Positions 18,781 through 26,011 of a stretch of 64,000 nucleotides of DNA are shown one piece after another (within the stretch, counting starts at the first letter, position 1; each line of letters opens with the position of its first letter). The stretch comes from an uncultured Prevotellaceae bacterium (GTDB lineage: Bacteria > Bacteroidota > Bacteroidia > Bacteroidales > Bacteroidaceae): the NCBI GenBank assembly GCA_947169115.1, contig CAMVOK010000002.1, positions 102,222 through 166,221 of the forward strand, given 5' to 3'. Position numbers and translations under genes: made by a program. A model generated the notes under the pieces. The model was not told where the DNA came from, made no database searches, and saw nothing but the letters and a program-made list of their open reading frames with translations.

Positions 18781-18909
18781 AAAAATGGTAAATTGTAAAT
18801 GGTAAATCGTAAATTATTTGTATAAAAATGGTAAATTGTAAATGGTAAATCGTAAATTATTTGTATAAAAATGGTAAATTGTAAATGGTAAATCGTAAAT
18901 TATTTGTAT
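18781..18909. repeat. Three perfect 43-bp tandem repeats upstream of a GH109-like gene
   Basis: Units start at 18781, 18824 and 18867; each begins AAAAATGGTAAATTGTAAAT and ends AAATTATTTGTAT. The copies appear identical. The third runs directly into CTTTG, so its terminal TAT forms the -7 box TATCTTTG (18907-18914) of the next gene. Copy number may vary between strains. Confidence 0.8.
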
Positions 18910-18951
18910 CTTTGTCCGTAGAATGTCATTTAACTAATAATATTTAATACG

Positions 18952-20535
18952 ATGAATGCAAAGCGTTGTTTTGTTGCGGCATTGATGGCCGTTGCTTCAT
19001 GGTCTATGACCATGGCTCAGAGTCTGTCTCCCAGCACCAAGTGGCATTGGGAGGAGGGTACTATTGTAGTGGACACTCCTGTACGTCCTGCTGGTCAGCA
19101 GAATGTATTGGGATTGACGGCACCCAAGATGGATGTCGTCCGTGTGGCTTTCGTAGGACTGGGCATGAGAGGTCCTGGTGCAGTGGCTCGTTTCACCCAC
19201 ATCCCTGGCACTCAGATTATTGCCCTCTGTGACTATGAAGAAGAACGTGCAGAGAAGTGTCAGAAGTATCTGCGTGAGGCAGGACTTCCCCCTGCTGACA
19301 TCTATTCGGGTGAGAAGGGTTATGAGGAACTGTGCAAGCGTCCTGACATCGACCTCGTATATGTGGCCACCGATTGGGACCATCATTTCCCTGTAGCCAA
19401 GTGTGCTCTTGAGAATGGCAAGCATACAGCCATTGAGGTTCCCTCTGCCATGAACTTGGAACAGTGCTGGGAGCTCATCAACCTCAGTGAGAAAACCCGT
19501 CTCCATTGCATGATTCTTGAAAACTGCTGCTATGACTGGTTCGAACTGCGTGCCCTGAATATGGCTCAGCATGGTGTGTTCGGAGAAGTTCTTAGAGCAC
19601 AGGGAGCCTACATCCACAATCTCGATGACTTCTGGGCGTACTATTGGGGAAATCCTGATGGAAGTGACCCCCAGAATCTGCATTGGCGCATGAAGTACAA
19701 CAAGGAGAATCGTGGTGATGTATATGCCACTCACGGACTTGGTCCCGTGGCTCAGGTATTGAACATTCACCGTGGTGACCGCTTCACCACTTTGGTAGCC
19801 ATGGATACCAAGAGTGCTCACGGTAAGGAATATGTCGAGAAGGTAACGGGTAAGGAGTGCCATGAGTTCCGTAATGGTGACCACACCACTACTCTGATGC
19901 GTACTGCCAATGGCAAGGTGGTTGAAATCCAGCACAATGTCATGAATCCCCAGCCCTACAATCGTCTCTATCAGTTGACAGGTACCAAGGGCTTTGCCAA
20001 CAAATATCCCGTCAGTGGTTATGCCCTGGATGCTGCCCAGTTGCAGGCCAGTGGTCAGCAGCCCAAGGTGGACAACCTGAGCAGTCACAGCTTCCTTCCC
20101 GATGCAGAACGTCAGGCTCTGGAAGAGAAATACGAACACCCCATCATCAAGAAGTATGGTAAGATTGCAGCCGAGGTTGGTGGTCATGGAGGTATGGATT
20201 TCTTCATGGATGCCCGTATGGTTTACTGCTTGCAGAACGGACTGCCTCTTGACATGGATGTCTATGACTTGGCAGAGTGGTGCTGCTTGGCAGAACTTGG
20301 CACACTCTCTATGGACCACAACTGCGCTGCTGTAAGCTTCCCCGACTTCACTCGTGGTTTCTGGGATGTACAGGATGGTTACAAACACTTCTATGCTTCT
20401 CCTGCCGACGAGGCAGCACAGGAAGCCAAGGCCAAGGAGTTCACAGCTCAACTGAAGAAACAGTGTGCCGAGAAGAAACTCTGGGAGAAGTACGACAAGG
20501 AAAAGGAAAAGAAAGCTGCTAAGGCCAAGAAATAA
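18952..20535 (+). CDS. Secreted Gfo/Idh/MocA-family GH109-like glycosidase
   Basis: 527 residues. A signal peptide (MNAKRCFVAALMAVASWSMTMAQ) leads to a linker and then the NAD-binding VRVAFVGLGMRGPGAV. ENCCYDWFELR, AQGAYIHNLDDFW, YATHGLGPVAQ and HRGDRF, and late VGGHGGMDFFMDARM are strong marks of GH109 (alpha-N-acetylgalactosaminidase type with tightly bound NAD). The last 40 residues are Lys/Glu/Ala-rich (KEKEKKAAKAKK) and probably disordered. Export with a bound cofactor is expected for periplasmic members. It is followed by a terminator and is likely monocistronic. Exact substrate unverified. Confidence 0.85.
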   Translation: MNAKRCFVAALMAVASWSMTMAQSLSPSTKWHWEEGTIVVDTPVRPAGQQNVLGLTAPKMDVVRVAFVGLGMRGPGAVARFTHIPGTQIIALCDYEEERAEKCQKYLREAGLPPADIYSGEKGYEELCKRPDIDLVYVATDWDHHFPVAKCALENGKHTAIEVPSAMNLEQCWELINLSEKTRLHCMILENCCYDWFELRALNMAQHGVFGEVLRAQGAYIHNLDDFWAYYWGNPDGSDPQNLHWRMKYNKENRGDVYATHGLGPVAQVLNIHRGDRFTTLVAMDTKSAHGKEYVEKVTGKECHEFRNGDHTTTLMRTANGKVVEIQHNVMNPQPYNRLYQLTGTKGFANKYPVSGYALDAAQLQASGQQPKVDNLSSHSFLPDAERQALEEKYEHPIIKKYGKIAAEVGGHGGMDFFMDARMVYCLQNGLPLDMDVYDLAEWCCLAELGTLSMDHNCAAVSFPDFTRGFWDVQDGYKHFYASPADEAAQEAKAKEFTAQLKKQCAEKKLWEKYDKEKEKKAAKAKK

Positions 20536-20556
20536 ATAGCATTAATACCATAAAAA

Positions 20557-20590
20557 AAGGAGGGCGGACATTTATTTGTCCGTCCTTCTT
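20557..20590 (+). terminator. Rho-independent terminator
   Basis: AAGGAGGGCGGAC pairs with GTCCGTCCTTCTT around a short AT loop, followed by a T-tract to 20596. Confidence 0.8.
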
Positions 20591-20692
20591 TTTTTGTGTT
20601 GCGCTTTGCTTTTGTGAGCGCTCGGCGACGTTAGGAGACGCTTGCGTAGTGAACTCTCTCTTCTTTCTTCTCTCTTCTCACCTCATCGTGGC

Positions 20693-21214
20693 TTATTCCG
20701 TGATTTCACCACCAGAGTTCCCACCGTTGTCGTCACCCGAGTCATCTTGTGATGTGAAATTGGGCAAGGACTCTTTGGCCTGTTTCTTGGCAAGGGCTTC
20801 GGCCTCCCTTGTAAGAACGAACTCAAACTCGGGCGAATTGTTGATAGCAGAAACAGTCTCCTTGGAAACTGCAGTTCTAATGTTCACCTTCTTAATGAGA
20901 CTTGTTGCAAAGTCATCGACATTACCTACACCAGTGCTGGTTAAAGTAAGATAAAAGCGAGCGAGACCAAGGTCAACGCTGTATCCAGATTTTAGAAATT
21001 CTATGACACATGCACTCATGTCGGTAAGTACGCCGAGTATCTGTCCTGTACTGAAGTTGCTGTTATGTTCAGCCATGTGGGCTGCAAGTTGAGCGAGGGA
21101 GATAGTCTCTCTTCTCTGTGCCTAAGCGTAAATCTTTTTCTCTTCGTCACTCTAAGACGGATTGCACAATCTTGGTGCTAATGAATAGGGAATGCTTCCA
21201 ATAATGTTATTCAT
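20693..21214 (-). pseudogene. HU-like DNA-binding protein interrupted by two in-frame TAG codons
   Basis: From an ATG at 21214 one frame reads MNNIIGSIPYSLAPRLCNPS, stop, SDEEKKIYA, stop, AQRRETISLAQLAAHMAEHN and on to TGA at 20693, 173 codons in all. Both stops are TAG. The whole frame looks like the HU-like proteins of Bacteroidales mobile and surface-glycan loci, including VLTDMSACVIEFLKSG and a LARFYLTLTSTG strand; the second TAG falls in a place where I recall YAQAQ in relatives, so CAG to TAG is suggested. An uninterrupted 127-residue frame begins at ATG 21076 but lacks the first part of the fold. The promoter (21332-21339) and leader are intact. Pseudogene, readthrough or internal restart are all possible. 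Confidence 0.65.
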
Positions 21215-21277
21215 AGTTGTAAATTTTTAAGAATTAATAATTAAGAATTAAGGATAAGTAAATTGGGACGAGGAAGA

Positions 21278-21307
21278 ATAGTAGTGCGGCGCCTTTTGGC
21301 TACTATT
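21278..21307 (-). other. Leader hairpin of the HU-like gene
   Basis: AATAGTAG and CTACTATT, eight-base perfect arms around GGCGCC-containing loop sequence, inside the roughly 110-base leader that starts after the -7 box at 21332-21339 (TATCTTTG on the minus strand). Confidence 0.5.
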
Positions 21308-21331
21308 GCTCCTGCTTCAGGATTACTATTA

Positions 21332-21339
21332 CAAAGATA
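21332..21339 (-). promoter_or_regulatory. -7 promoter box for the HU-like gene
   Basis: TATCTTTG on the minus strand. It lies upstream of the first ATG (21214), which supports the full-length frame as the original gene. Confidence 0.6.
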
Positions 21340-21462
21340 CGAAGAAATCGGGACTTGTGCAAGGCCATAAATGATTTACTAATAGATGATTAATAAATAA
21401 TTTATTGTTAACAGAGGCATTACAATCTCAGTAAGCGTGTTGTGCAATCCAAACAAATTTCG

Positions 21463-21470
21463 TAACTTTG
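21463..21470 (+). promoter_or_regulatory. -7 promoter box for the 271-residue gene
   Basis: TAACTTTG, 26 bases before ATG 21497. Divergent from the HU-like promoter. Confidence 0.65.
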
Positions 21471-21496
21471 CCCTATACATATAATTATAATAAGGT

Positions 21497-22312
21497 ATGA
21501 CAGAACTGAGGGAACTTATCAAGGAGATAAACGAGAATCCTGCCATGATTGCTGATGTGGACTGGAAGGAGGCCACCAACGAATTTTCACAATCCACACT
21601 GGAGCAACTGATGGAGGGCATAGCGGATGTGGAGGTGTTGAAGGATGTGGCTGAACTCATCAAGGACAGACATCGCATTGCAGTGAAAGAGATGGATGCT
21701 TGTTGTTTTGAGCAGTATGCACCAGATTGCACATGGACTGGTGATGATGGTATTACAGTACCTCACCCTCGTGCTGGTCAGCCTGATTGGGGCAATCCTA
21801 AGATGTACTGGAGGAAAGAGATATTGGACTACAACGATGGAAATAAGCCACTCTTGGAAAATTTCATCTACGACATATATGACTTCATTGACAAACAGGT
21901 CAAGGACATAGTGGAAATCAGGGAGAGAGAACAGCGTAAGAAGTCCATCAGGGAGAAATACACCAACAGAAGCGTTGCATGTTGCAATGCAACGCACAAA
22001 TCTTCTGAGTCCCTAGAAGGGGAAGAAACAAACAAGGGTGTTGCATTGCAACGCAACGCTCTATTTTATAGTGAGGAGACCAAGGAGATTTGGGAAAAAC
22101 TGAAGCGGATGGGGTATGTGGATGAAAACTATATGCCCAACAAGAAACTGACACAGGCAGAAATGAGAGCCATCGTGAAAGCCTTTTATTTTTGTATTGA
22201 AGAGAAACTATCGTGGATTCCCTTTAAGGAGTATTGGGGCATTGACTTGCAGCATTGCAAGGACTCGAATAAGGGAGATGCGCTAGAATTGAAACTAAAG
22301 GAACAGCTGTAA
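21497..22312 (+). CDS. Hypothetical accessory-island protein, 271 residues
   Basis: I do not recognise this family. The N-terminal 130 residues are acidic and mostly helical (MTELRELIKEINENPAM and on), with a cysteine-containing MDACCFEQYAPDC patch. A basic helix, EIREREQRKKSIREKY, leads into a segment beginning VACCNATHKSSE that is encoded by a palindromic DNA element also found in the DUF3987 gene downstream. The C-terminal part (YSEETKEIWEKLKRMGYV and then KAFYFCIEEK) looks like a small folded domain. No signal peptide. It lies between an HU-like gene and a DUF559 gene, so an accessory-island role is inferred; no function is claimed. Confidence 0.7.
   Translation: MTELRELIKEINENPAMIADVDWKEATNEFSQSTLEQLMEGIADVEVLKDVAELIKDRHRIAVKEMDACCFEQYAPDCTWTGDDGITVPHPRAGQPDWGNPKMYWRKEILDYNDGNKPLLENFIYDIYDFIDKQVKDIVEIREREQRKKSIREKYTNRSVACCNATHKSSESLEGEETNKGVALQRNALFYSEETKEIWEKLKRMGYVDENYMPNKKLTQAEMRAIVKAFYFCIEEKLSWIPFKEYWGIDLQHCKDSNKGDALELKLKEQL
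21974..22057. repeat. Coding palindromic element, copy 1
   Basis: 84 bases inside the 271-residue gene, starting GTTGCATGTTGCAATGCAAC and ending GTTGCATTGCAACGCAAC; the ends are inverted relatives of each other (core GTTGCAATGCAAC). Translated as VACCNATHKSSE...GVALQRN. A diverged copy in the same frame is at 24338-24420. Confidence 0.7.
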
Positions 22313-22320
22313 AAAAAATT

Positions 22321-22495
22321 CCTCCCCTATGTAGGGGAGGTGTCACGAAGTGACGGAGGAGTAATATATATATATTCATACGCCCCGACCTAAAGGTCAC
22401 TCCCTCTAACTTAAAGGGGGAGTTGGGTTACAACAAGCCAAAGTAACAAAGTTGCTCCCCTAGTGTAGGGGAGCTGTCCGAAGGACTGAGGAGTA
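22321..22495. repeat. BIME-like repeat cluster 1 (modules A-B-C)
   Basis: Three hairpin modules. A (22321-22363): CCTCCCCTATGTAGGGGAGG, then GTCACGAAGTGAC, then GGAGGAGTA. B (22381-22431): CGCCCCGACC, AAGGTCACTCCCTCTAAC and GTTAC at its end. C (22443-22495): GTAAC, GCTCCCCTAGTGTAGGGGAG, GTCCGAAGGACTGAGGAG. B has the layout of A and C in reverse orientation, so orientation alternates as in enterobacterial BIMEs. The cluster ends 18 bases before the DUF559 start codon. Confidence 0.8.
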
Positions 22496-22512
22496 TAAAA
22501 ATAACAAATAGC

Positions 22513-22899
22513 ATGAAAGACCAACATATCTACAACAAGCCTGAACTGAAGGAATTTCGTCGTCAATTGAGGACTAAAGGTACCCCAGCAGAAGCCACGT
22601 TGTGGAAGATGATCAAAGGGAAAAGTGTAGATGGGTTGGTATTTCGCAGGCAGTTCAGTATTGGCAATCATATTCTTGATTTTTATTGTCCTTCCCTGCG
22701 CTTGGCAATAGAACTGGACGGTGAGGTTCATTATAATGCAGTGAAGGCAGACATGGATATGTCACGGGATGAAGAGCTAAGTGAGACATACCAGATTCAT
22801 ACCCTTCGCTTTGAGAATCGTGTGGTATTTGAGCAGCCAGAGGCTATAATAAATGCAATAAAGGATTTTGCAGCAAACCTATATTCCTCCCCTATGTAG
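22513..22899 (+). CDS. DUF559 family protein, Vsr-like PD-(D/E)xK nuclease fold
   Basis: 128 residues. The core VFRRQFSIGNHILDFYCPSL followed by RLAIELDGEVHY is the DUF559 signature: Arg45-Arg46-Gln47, Asp56, Glu67 and Asp69 match a very-short-patch-repair type endonuclease site. The N-terminal helix TPAEATLWKMIKGK is also typical. Activity is not proven for the family. The last residues, LYSSPM, and the TAG stop are encoded by repeat module A2 (22886-22928), so the gene ends inside a repeat, and another repeat cluster lies just before its start. No -7 box is obvious in the 200 bases upstream. It may be a passenger, or the enzyme that spreads the repeats; see findings. Confidence 0.85.
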   Translation: MKDQHIYNKPELKEFRRQLRTKGTPAEATLWKMIKGKSVDGLVFRRQFSIGNHILDFYCPSLRLAIELDGEVHYNAVKADMDMSRDEELSETYQIHTLRFENRVVFEQPEAIINAIKDFAANLYSSPM

Positions 22900-23066
22900 G
22901 GGAGGTGTCACAAAGTGACGGAGGAGTACAAATATATCAGTTCTTTCATACGCCCCCACCTCTTCGAGGTACCCCCTCTAACTTAGAGGGGGAGCTTAGT
23001 TACAATTTTGAAGCGTAACCAAGTTGCTCCCCTATGTAAGGGAGCTGTCCGAAGGACTGAGGAGTA
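22886..23066. repeat. BIME-like repeat cluster 2 (modules A-B-C)
   Basis: A2 at 22886-22928 (with CACAAAGTGAC instead of CACGAAGTGAC), B2 at 22951-23003 (CCACCTCTTCGAGGT variant stem, so the change keeps base pairing), C2 at 23015-23066. Same order and spacing as cluster 1. A2 supplies the stop codon of the DUF559 gene. Confidence 0.8.
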
Positions 23067-23119
23067 CGAACAAGATTAGTATCAACAAGCATTTCCCCCC
23101 CCTTTTTTTACTACCCTTA

Positions 23120-23140
23120 CTACCGTAGCAACTACGGTAG
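23120..23140. promoter_or_regulatory. Perfect inverted repeat upstream of an orphan promoter
   Basis: CTACCGTAG, CAA, CTACGGTAG, flanked by further CTAC words (TTACTACCC before, TATACTACC after). It lies 35-55 bases upstream of the -7 box at 23175, so it is suited to be an operator. Confidence 0.5.
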
Positions 23141-23174
23141 TATACTACCTATTGAACACTTTTTCAGAAGGTTG

Positions 23175-23305
23175 TACCTTTGCATCACCTTTCAGTCGGG
23201 AAACACACCTTCATAGTGAGTTGGCTGAAAGAGGATGCGGTCGGGACAGCCGTTGCTTGAACTGAGCAACCAGACTTCCACCCTCCAGAAAGAGAGAGTT
23301 AAATA
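23175..23305 (+). ncRNA. Candidate structured RNA or long leader with its own promoter
   Basis: TACCTTTG at 23175-23182 is a -7 box. Downstream, CTTTCAG (23189-23195) can pair with CTGAAAG (23225-23231), and GTTGCT (23252-23257) with AGCAAC (23265-23270). There is no ORF of note. I recall similar leaders in front of DUF3987-type genes in Bacteroidales, but this is from memory. The 92-codon gene starts 220 bases beyond, after more repeats, so the RNA may be independent or a long leader. Confidence 0.45.
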
Positions 23306-23317
23306 AATTAGTAAAAC

Positions 23318-23341
23318 GTAACCCAAGCTGCCCCCCTAATG
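23318..23341. repeat. Truncated module C remnant
   Basis: GTAACCCAAGCTGCCCCCCT and AATG resemble the first half of module C; the second arm is missing. Confidence 0.5.
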
Positions 23342-23360
23342 TTTTGCAACAAACTTTATT

Positions 23361-23495
23361 CCTCCCCTATGTAGGGGAGGTGTCACGAAGTGACGGAGGA
23401 GTAAAAAAAAAGATGAGTATGAATAAAAACAGTTCTTTCATACGTCCCCGACCTAAAGGTCACCCCCTCTATCTAAGAGGGGGAGTTTTGGTTAC
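23361..23495. repeat. BIME-like repeat cluster 3 (modules A-B)
   Basis: A3 (23361-23403) is identical to A1 over its hairpins; B3 (23443-23495) has GTCCCCGACC, AAGGTCACCCCCTCT and ends GGTTAC. Module C does not follow; the next gene starts 30 bases later. Confidence 0.8.
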
Positions 23496-23524
23496 AATTA
23501 ACAACATTAAAAAGAATTAATAAA

Positions 23525-23803
23525 ATGAAAAAACACATTTATTGGGGGCTCGATTTTGATGCCCTAATGGAGAAAGTAGAACGCATTTATCAAGAAAGCC
23601 CTGATTACAGGGGTATTGAAGAAATTAAAGTCAAGGAGGATTTGGTATTGTGGCGTGTAGGTAAGGATACATGGAACTTCTATGACCATGACCCTGATTT
23701 AAATCTCTATTGCCCATGTAATTATCCAAGTAATAAACCCACGGCTATTAAAACCTTAAATGACCTAATACAAGCCTATAGGGGCAGATATAATCAATAT
23801 TAA
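23525..23803 (+). CDS. Hypothetical protein, 92 residues
   Basis: Begins MKKHIYWGLDFDALMEKVER and ends AYRGRYNQY. It is rich in aromatic and acidic residues, has no signal peptide, and contains LNLYCPCNYPSNKP as a possible Cys pair. The gene is more AT-rich than its neighbours, as is the start of the next gene 24 bases downstream, which fits recent acquisition. Probably co-transcribed with the DUF3987 gene. I do not recognise the family. Confidence 0.65.
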   Translation: MKKHIYWGLDFDALMEKVERIYQESPDYRGIEEIKVKEDLVLWRVGKDTWNFYDHDPDLNLYCPCNYPSNKPTAIKTLNDLIQAYRGRYNQY

Positions 23804-23827
23804 TAATTAATAATCAACAAATTAAGT

Positions 23828-25945
23828 ATGTTTAGTTTTAGTAACAAAATTCAAAGTCAGACCTACAAGGTCTGCAAGAACTCCGAGGAGTTCACAGAGT
23901 TAATTAATATGAGTCTGGAACTGATTAAGAAGAGGGCTGCAAAGGAGCAGCTCCCCGTAGTGACTGCTCATGGAGTGTTTGACAATGAGCCTTGCAAAAA
24001 CGAGTATGGCAAGTGGAACGGGATGTTCCTATTTGAGAACGACGACCCTAACATCGATCCTGTTGACCTATATAATAATAAGGTAAAGGGACATGAAAAG
24101 GAGTGGGGGATAGCCTACATGGAAGCAAGCTACAGACGTAAGACCCACATCTGGGCTGTTTGTCCTGAAGGGATGAACATCCAGGAGAGTCAGGAATGGA
24201 TGGCCAACATACTGGGCATCAGCTATGACCATGTCTGCAAGGACAAGGCAAGGAGGATGTTCCTGACAGGTAGGGTCATCTACAGAGATGATGAGCTGCT
24301 ATTTGCAGAGCATCCCTATACTGCCAAGGAGGAAGATGTTGCGTGTTGCAATGCGACACACATTTCTTCTGAGGGTAATGATACGGATACAGAAATATCC
24401 CTGTTGCAATATAAAGCAACACCTGTTAAGTACAACACCATTGTTCAGCGATGGCTGGAACAAAACGGAGGTGAACCACAAGTGGGTAATCGCCATAATA
24501 CACTCCTAAAGATGGCCACCGAATTACTCCCTACCTTTGGACTTCCCCGTCAGGAGGTGGAAGGCATATTCTCGTGGGTAATCAACAACTGTGAAGGTGG
24601 CATGACCACAGGAATGCAACGTGTGTTGGACACACTGCATCAGCAAGTTCCCACAGACATAGATGAAGAACCCCAGCAGGAGTGCATCGCCATACTTAGG
24701 GATGAAATACTGCCCTTTGCTCCTGAGTTGGTGAGAAACTGCATCATGGCCTTCGAACCTAAGTACTGGATGGCTGCCCTGGGTGCTATACTTACTGCCT
24801 GCACGGTTTATCTGAGTGACATTCACTTCCGTGGTTGCATGGAAGGTGTGGTAGTAAATGGTGAGGAGAAACGGGGCAAACAACTCTATGCCATATTGCA
24901 ATCGTTGTTGGTGGCTCCTAGTGCTGGAGGTAAGGATGATTTGTGTCGATTATGTGAAGACTGGGCTCAGCCCTGTCTGGAAGATGAGGAAATGGCCATT
25001 GCGGCAGAAGAAGAATGGAGAGATAATGGTGACAGCAGTGTTCCTCGCCCACATGTGAAGAGACAGATTATTGGTTGTGATGCTACTCGTGCAGCATTGT
25101 TGAAATGTGCCAAAGATGCAAAGGGAAGTACCATGCTGCAAATCTCAGCAGAGATGGACAGCTGGATTCCTGATGGGGAGAGCGAGATGAAGAAGAAGAT
25201 GGCCACAGTGCGTAAGGGTAGCAACAAAGAAAAAGATGGTAGTGAACGTGTTGGCAAGGAAAGTGTAAGCGGTATGCCCAACATAGCACTCAGTTTCTAC
25301 CTTGCTGGCACCGAAGACCAGTTGGTGGTGATGGGTGATACCATGCAGGTGCAGAATGGTGGAATCACTCGTTTCAGTGTTTTTCCACTCCCCAGCACCC
25401 TCTTCACCTCTCGGCCTGGTTCCGTAGAACGTACAGAAGAACAAATGCAGGAAATCAGGTTGATAACTGACCGTTTGCGCACCCTTTCTGGTTACATCTC
25501 AATGCCTCTTACCCAAAAGGAAATCTACCATTGGGATAAGCAACAAGAAACCATGAGCGCAGACAGTGGTGATGAACTGAGAGACCTCTACCGTCGTAGA
25601 ATAGCAGATAAGGCTATTGTGTTTGCAGGTATCTACCATCTCCTAAAGGGAGAGGAGAAGGAGAGTCCCGATGTACCTAAGTTGGCACTTCTCTATGCCG
25701 ATTTCATGATGGAAAACATGCTGGGCTACTTTGGTAATGTACAGATGAAACACATCGATCCACAGCAGAATCTTTCCAACCGTGGAAACAAGGAACTGCT
25801 TCCATGCCTCCCATCGGTCTTCTCCTATGATGATCTCAAGAAGCTTCGGCCAAACCTAACCTCCTCTTCCCATCGCTCCATTGTATATCGTTGGCAGAAA
25901 AGCGGAAAGGTCAGAAAAGAGGGTCCAAAATTCGTGAAGCTGTAA
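23828..25945 (+). CDS. BT4734-like / DUF3987 protein of Bacteroidales accessory islands
   Basis: 705 residues. The first 160 or so (YKVCKNSEEFTELINMSLEL to ARRMFLTGRVIYRDDELLF) resemble the BT4734/VirE-N primase-polymerase-like domain. Residues from about 285 onward match DUF3987: FEPKYWMAALGAILTACTVY, APSAGGKDDLCRLCEDW and IGCDATRAALLKCA, then FSVFPLPSTLF. DUF3987 is a degenerate RecA/helicase-like domain found in mobile elements, usually beside HU-like and amidase genes. The segment beginning VACCNATHISSE near residues 171-198 is the shared palindromic element and links the two domains. A replication role is an inference from family. Confidence 0.8.
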   Translation: MFSFSNKIQSQTYKVCKNSEEFTELINMSLELIKKRAAKEQLPVVTAHGVFDNEPCKNEYGKWNGMFLFENDDPNIDPVDLYNNKVKGHEKEWGIAYMEASYRRKTHIWAVCPEGMNIQESQEWMANILGISYDHVCKDKARRMFLTGRVIYRDDELLFAEHPYTAKEEDVACCNATHISSEGNDTDTEISLLQYKATPVKYNTIVQRWLEQNGGEPQVGNRHNTLLKMATELLPTFGLPRQEVEGIFSWVINNCEGGMTTGMQRVLDTLHQQVPTDIDEEPQQECIAILRDEILPFAPELVRNCIMAFEPKYWMAALGAILTACTVYLSDIHFRGCMEGVVVNGEEKRGKQLYAILQSLLVAPSAGGKDDLCRLCEDWAQPCLEDEEMAIAAEEEWRDNGDSSVPRPHVKRQIIGCDATRAALLKCAKDAKGSTMLQISAEMDSWIPDGESEMKKKMATVRKGSNKEKDGSERVGKESVSGMPNIALSFYLAGTEDQLVVMGDTMQVQNGGITRFSVFPLPSTLFTSRPGSVERTEEQMQEIRLITDRLRTLSGYISMPLTQKEIYHWDKQQETMSADSGDELRDLYRRRIADKAIVFAGIYHLLKGEEKESPDVPKLALLYADFMMENMLGYFGNVQMKHIDPQQNLSNRGNKELLPCLPSVFSYDDLKKLRPNLTSSSHRSIVYRWQKSGKVRKEGPKFVKL
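24338..24420. repeat. Coding palindromic element, copy 2
   Basis: 83 bases starting GTTGCGTGTTGCAATGCGAC and ending GTTGCAATATAAAGCAAC. About 30 of the first 36 bases equal copy 1 (21974-22057) and it is read in the same frame (VACCNATHISSE). It lies between the two domains of the DUF3987 protein. Confidence 0.7.
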
Positions 25946-25951
25946 TAAAAC

Positions 25952-25988
25952 AAGGGAGGCATCGCCCATATAGAGTGGTGCCTCCCTT
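25952..25988 (+). terminator. Terminator after the DUF3987 gene
   Basis: AAGGGAGGCA pairs with TGCCTCCCTT, followed by CTTTTGTTG. It could serve the convergent BspA-like gene as well. Confidence 0.7.
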
Positions 25989-26011
25989 CTTTTGTTGTTT
26001 GTACTTCCTGT

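Noticed and set aside
18997..20451. 484-codon open frame on the minus strand
   Set aside because: It is fully antisense to the secreted GH109-like gene, whose signal peptide and motifs are clear; the antisense frame has no domain pattern and has no promoter box.
20693..21214. Genome-wide reassignment of TAG
   Set aside because: Other genes in the window (tsaD, DUF559, 40837-41697) end at TAG at family-typical positions.
22321..23495. CRISPR-like array
   Set aside because: Modules alternate in orientation and differ in type; there are no unique spacers of constant length.
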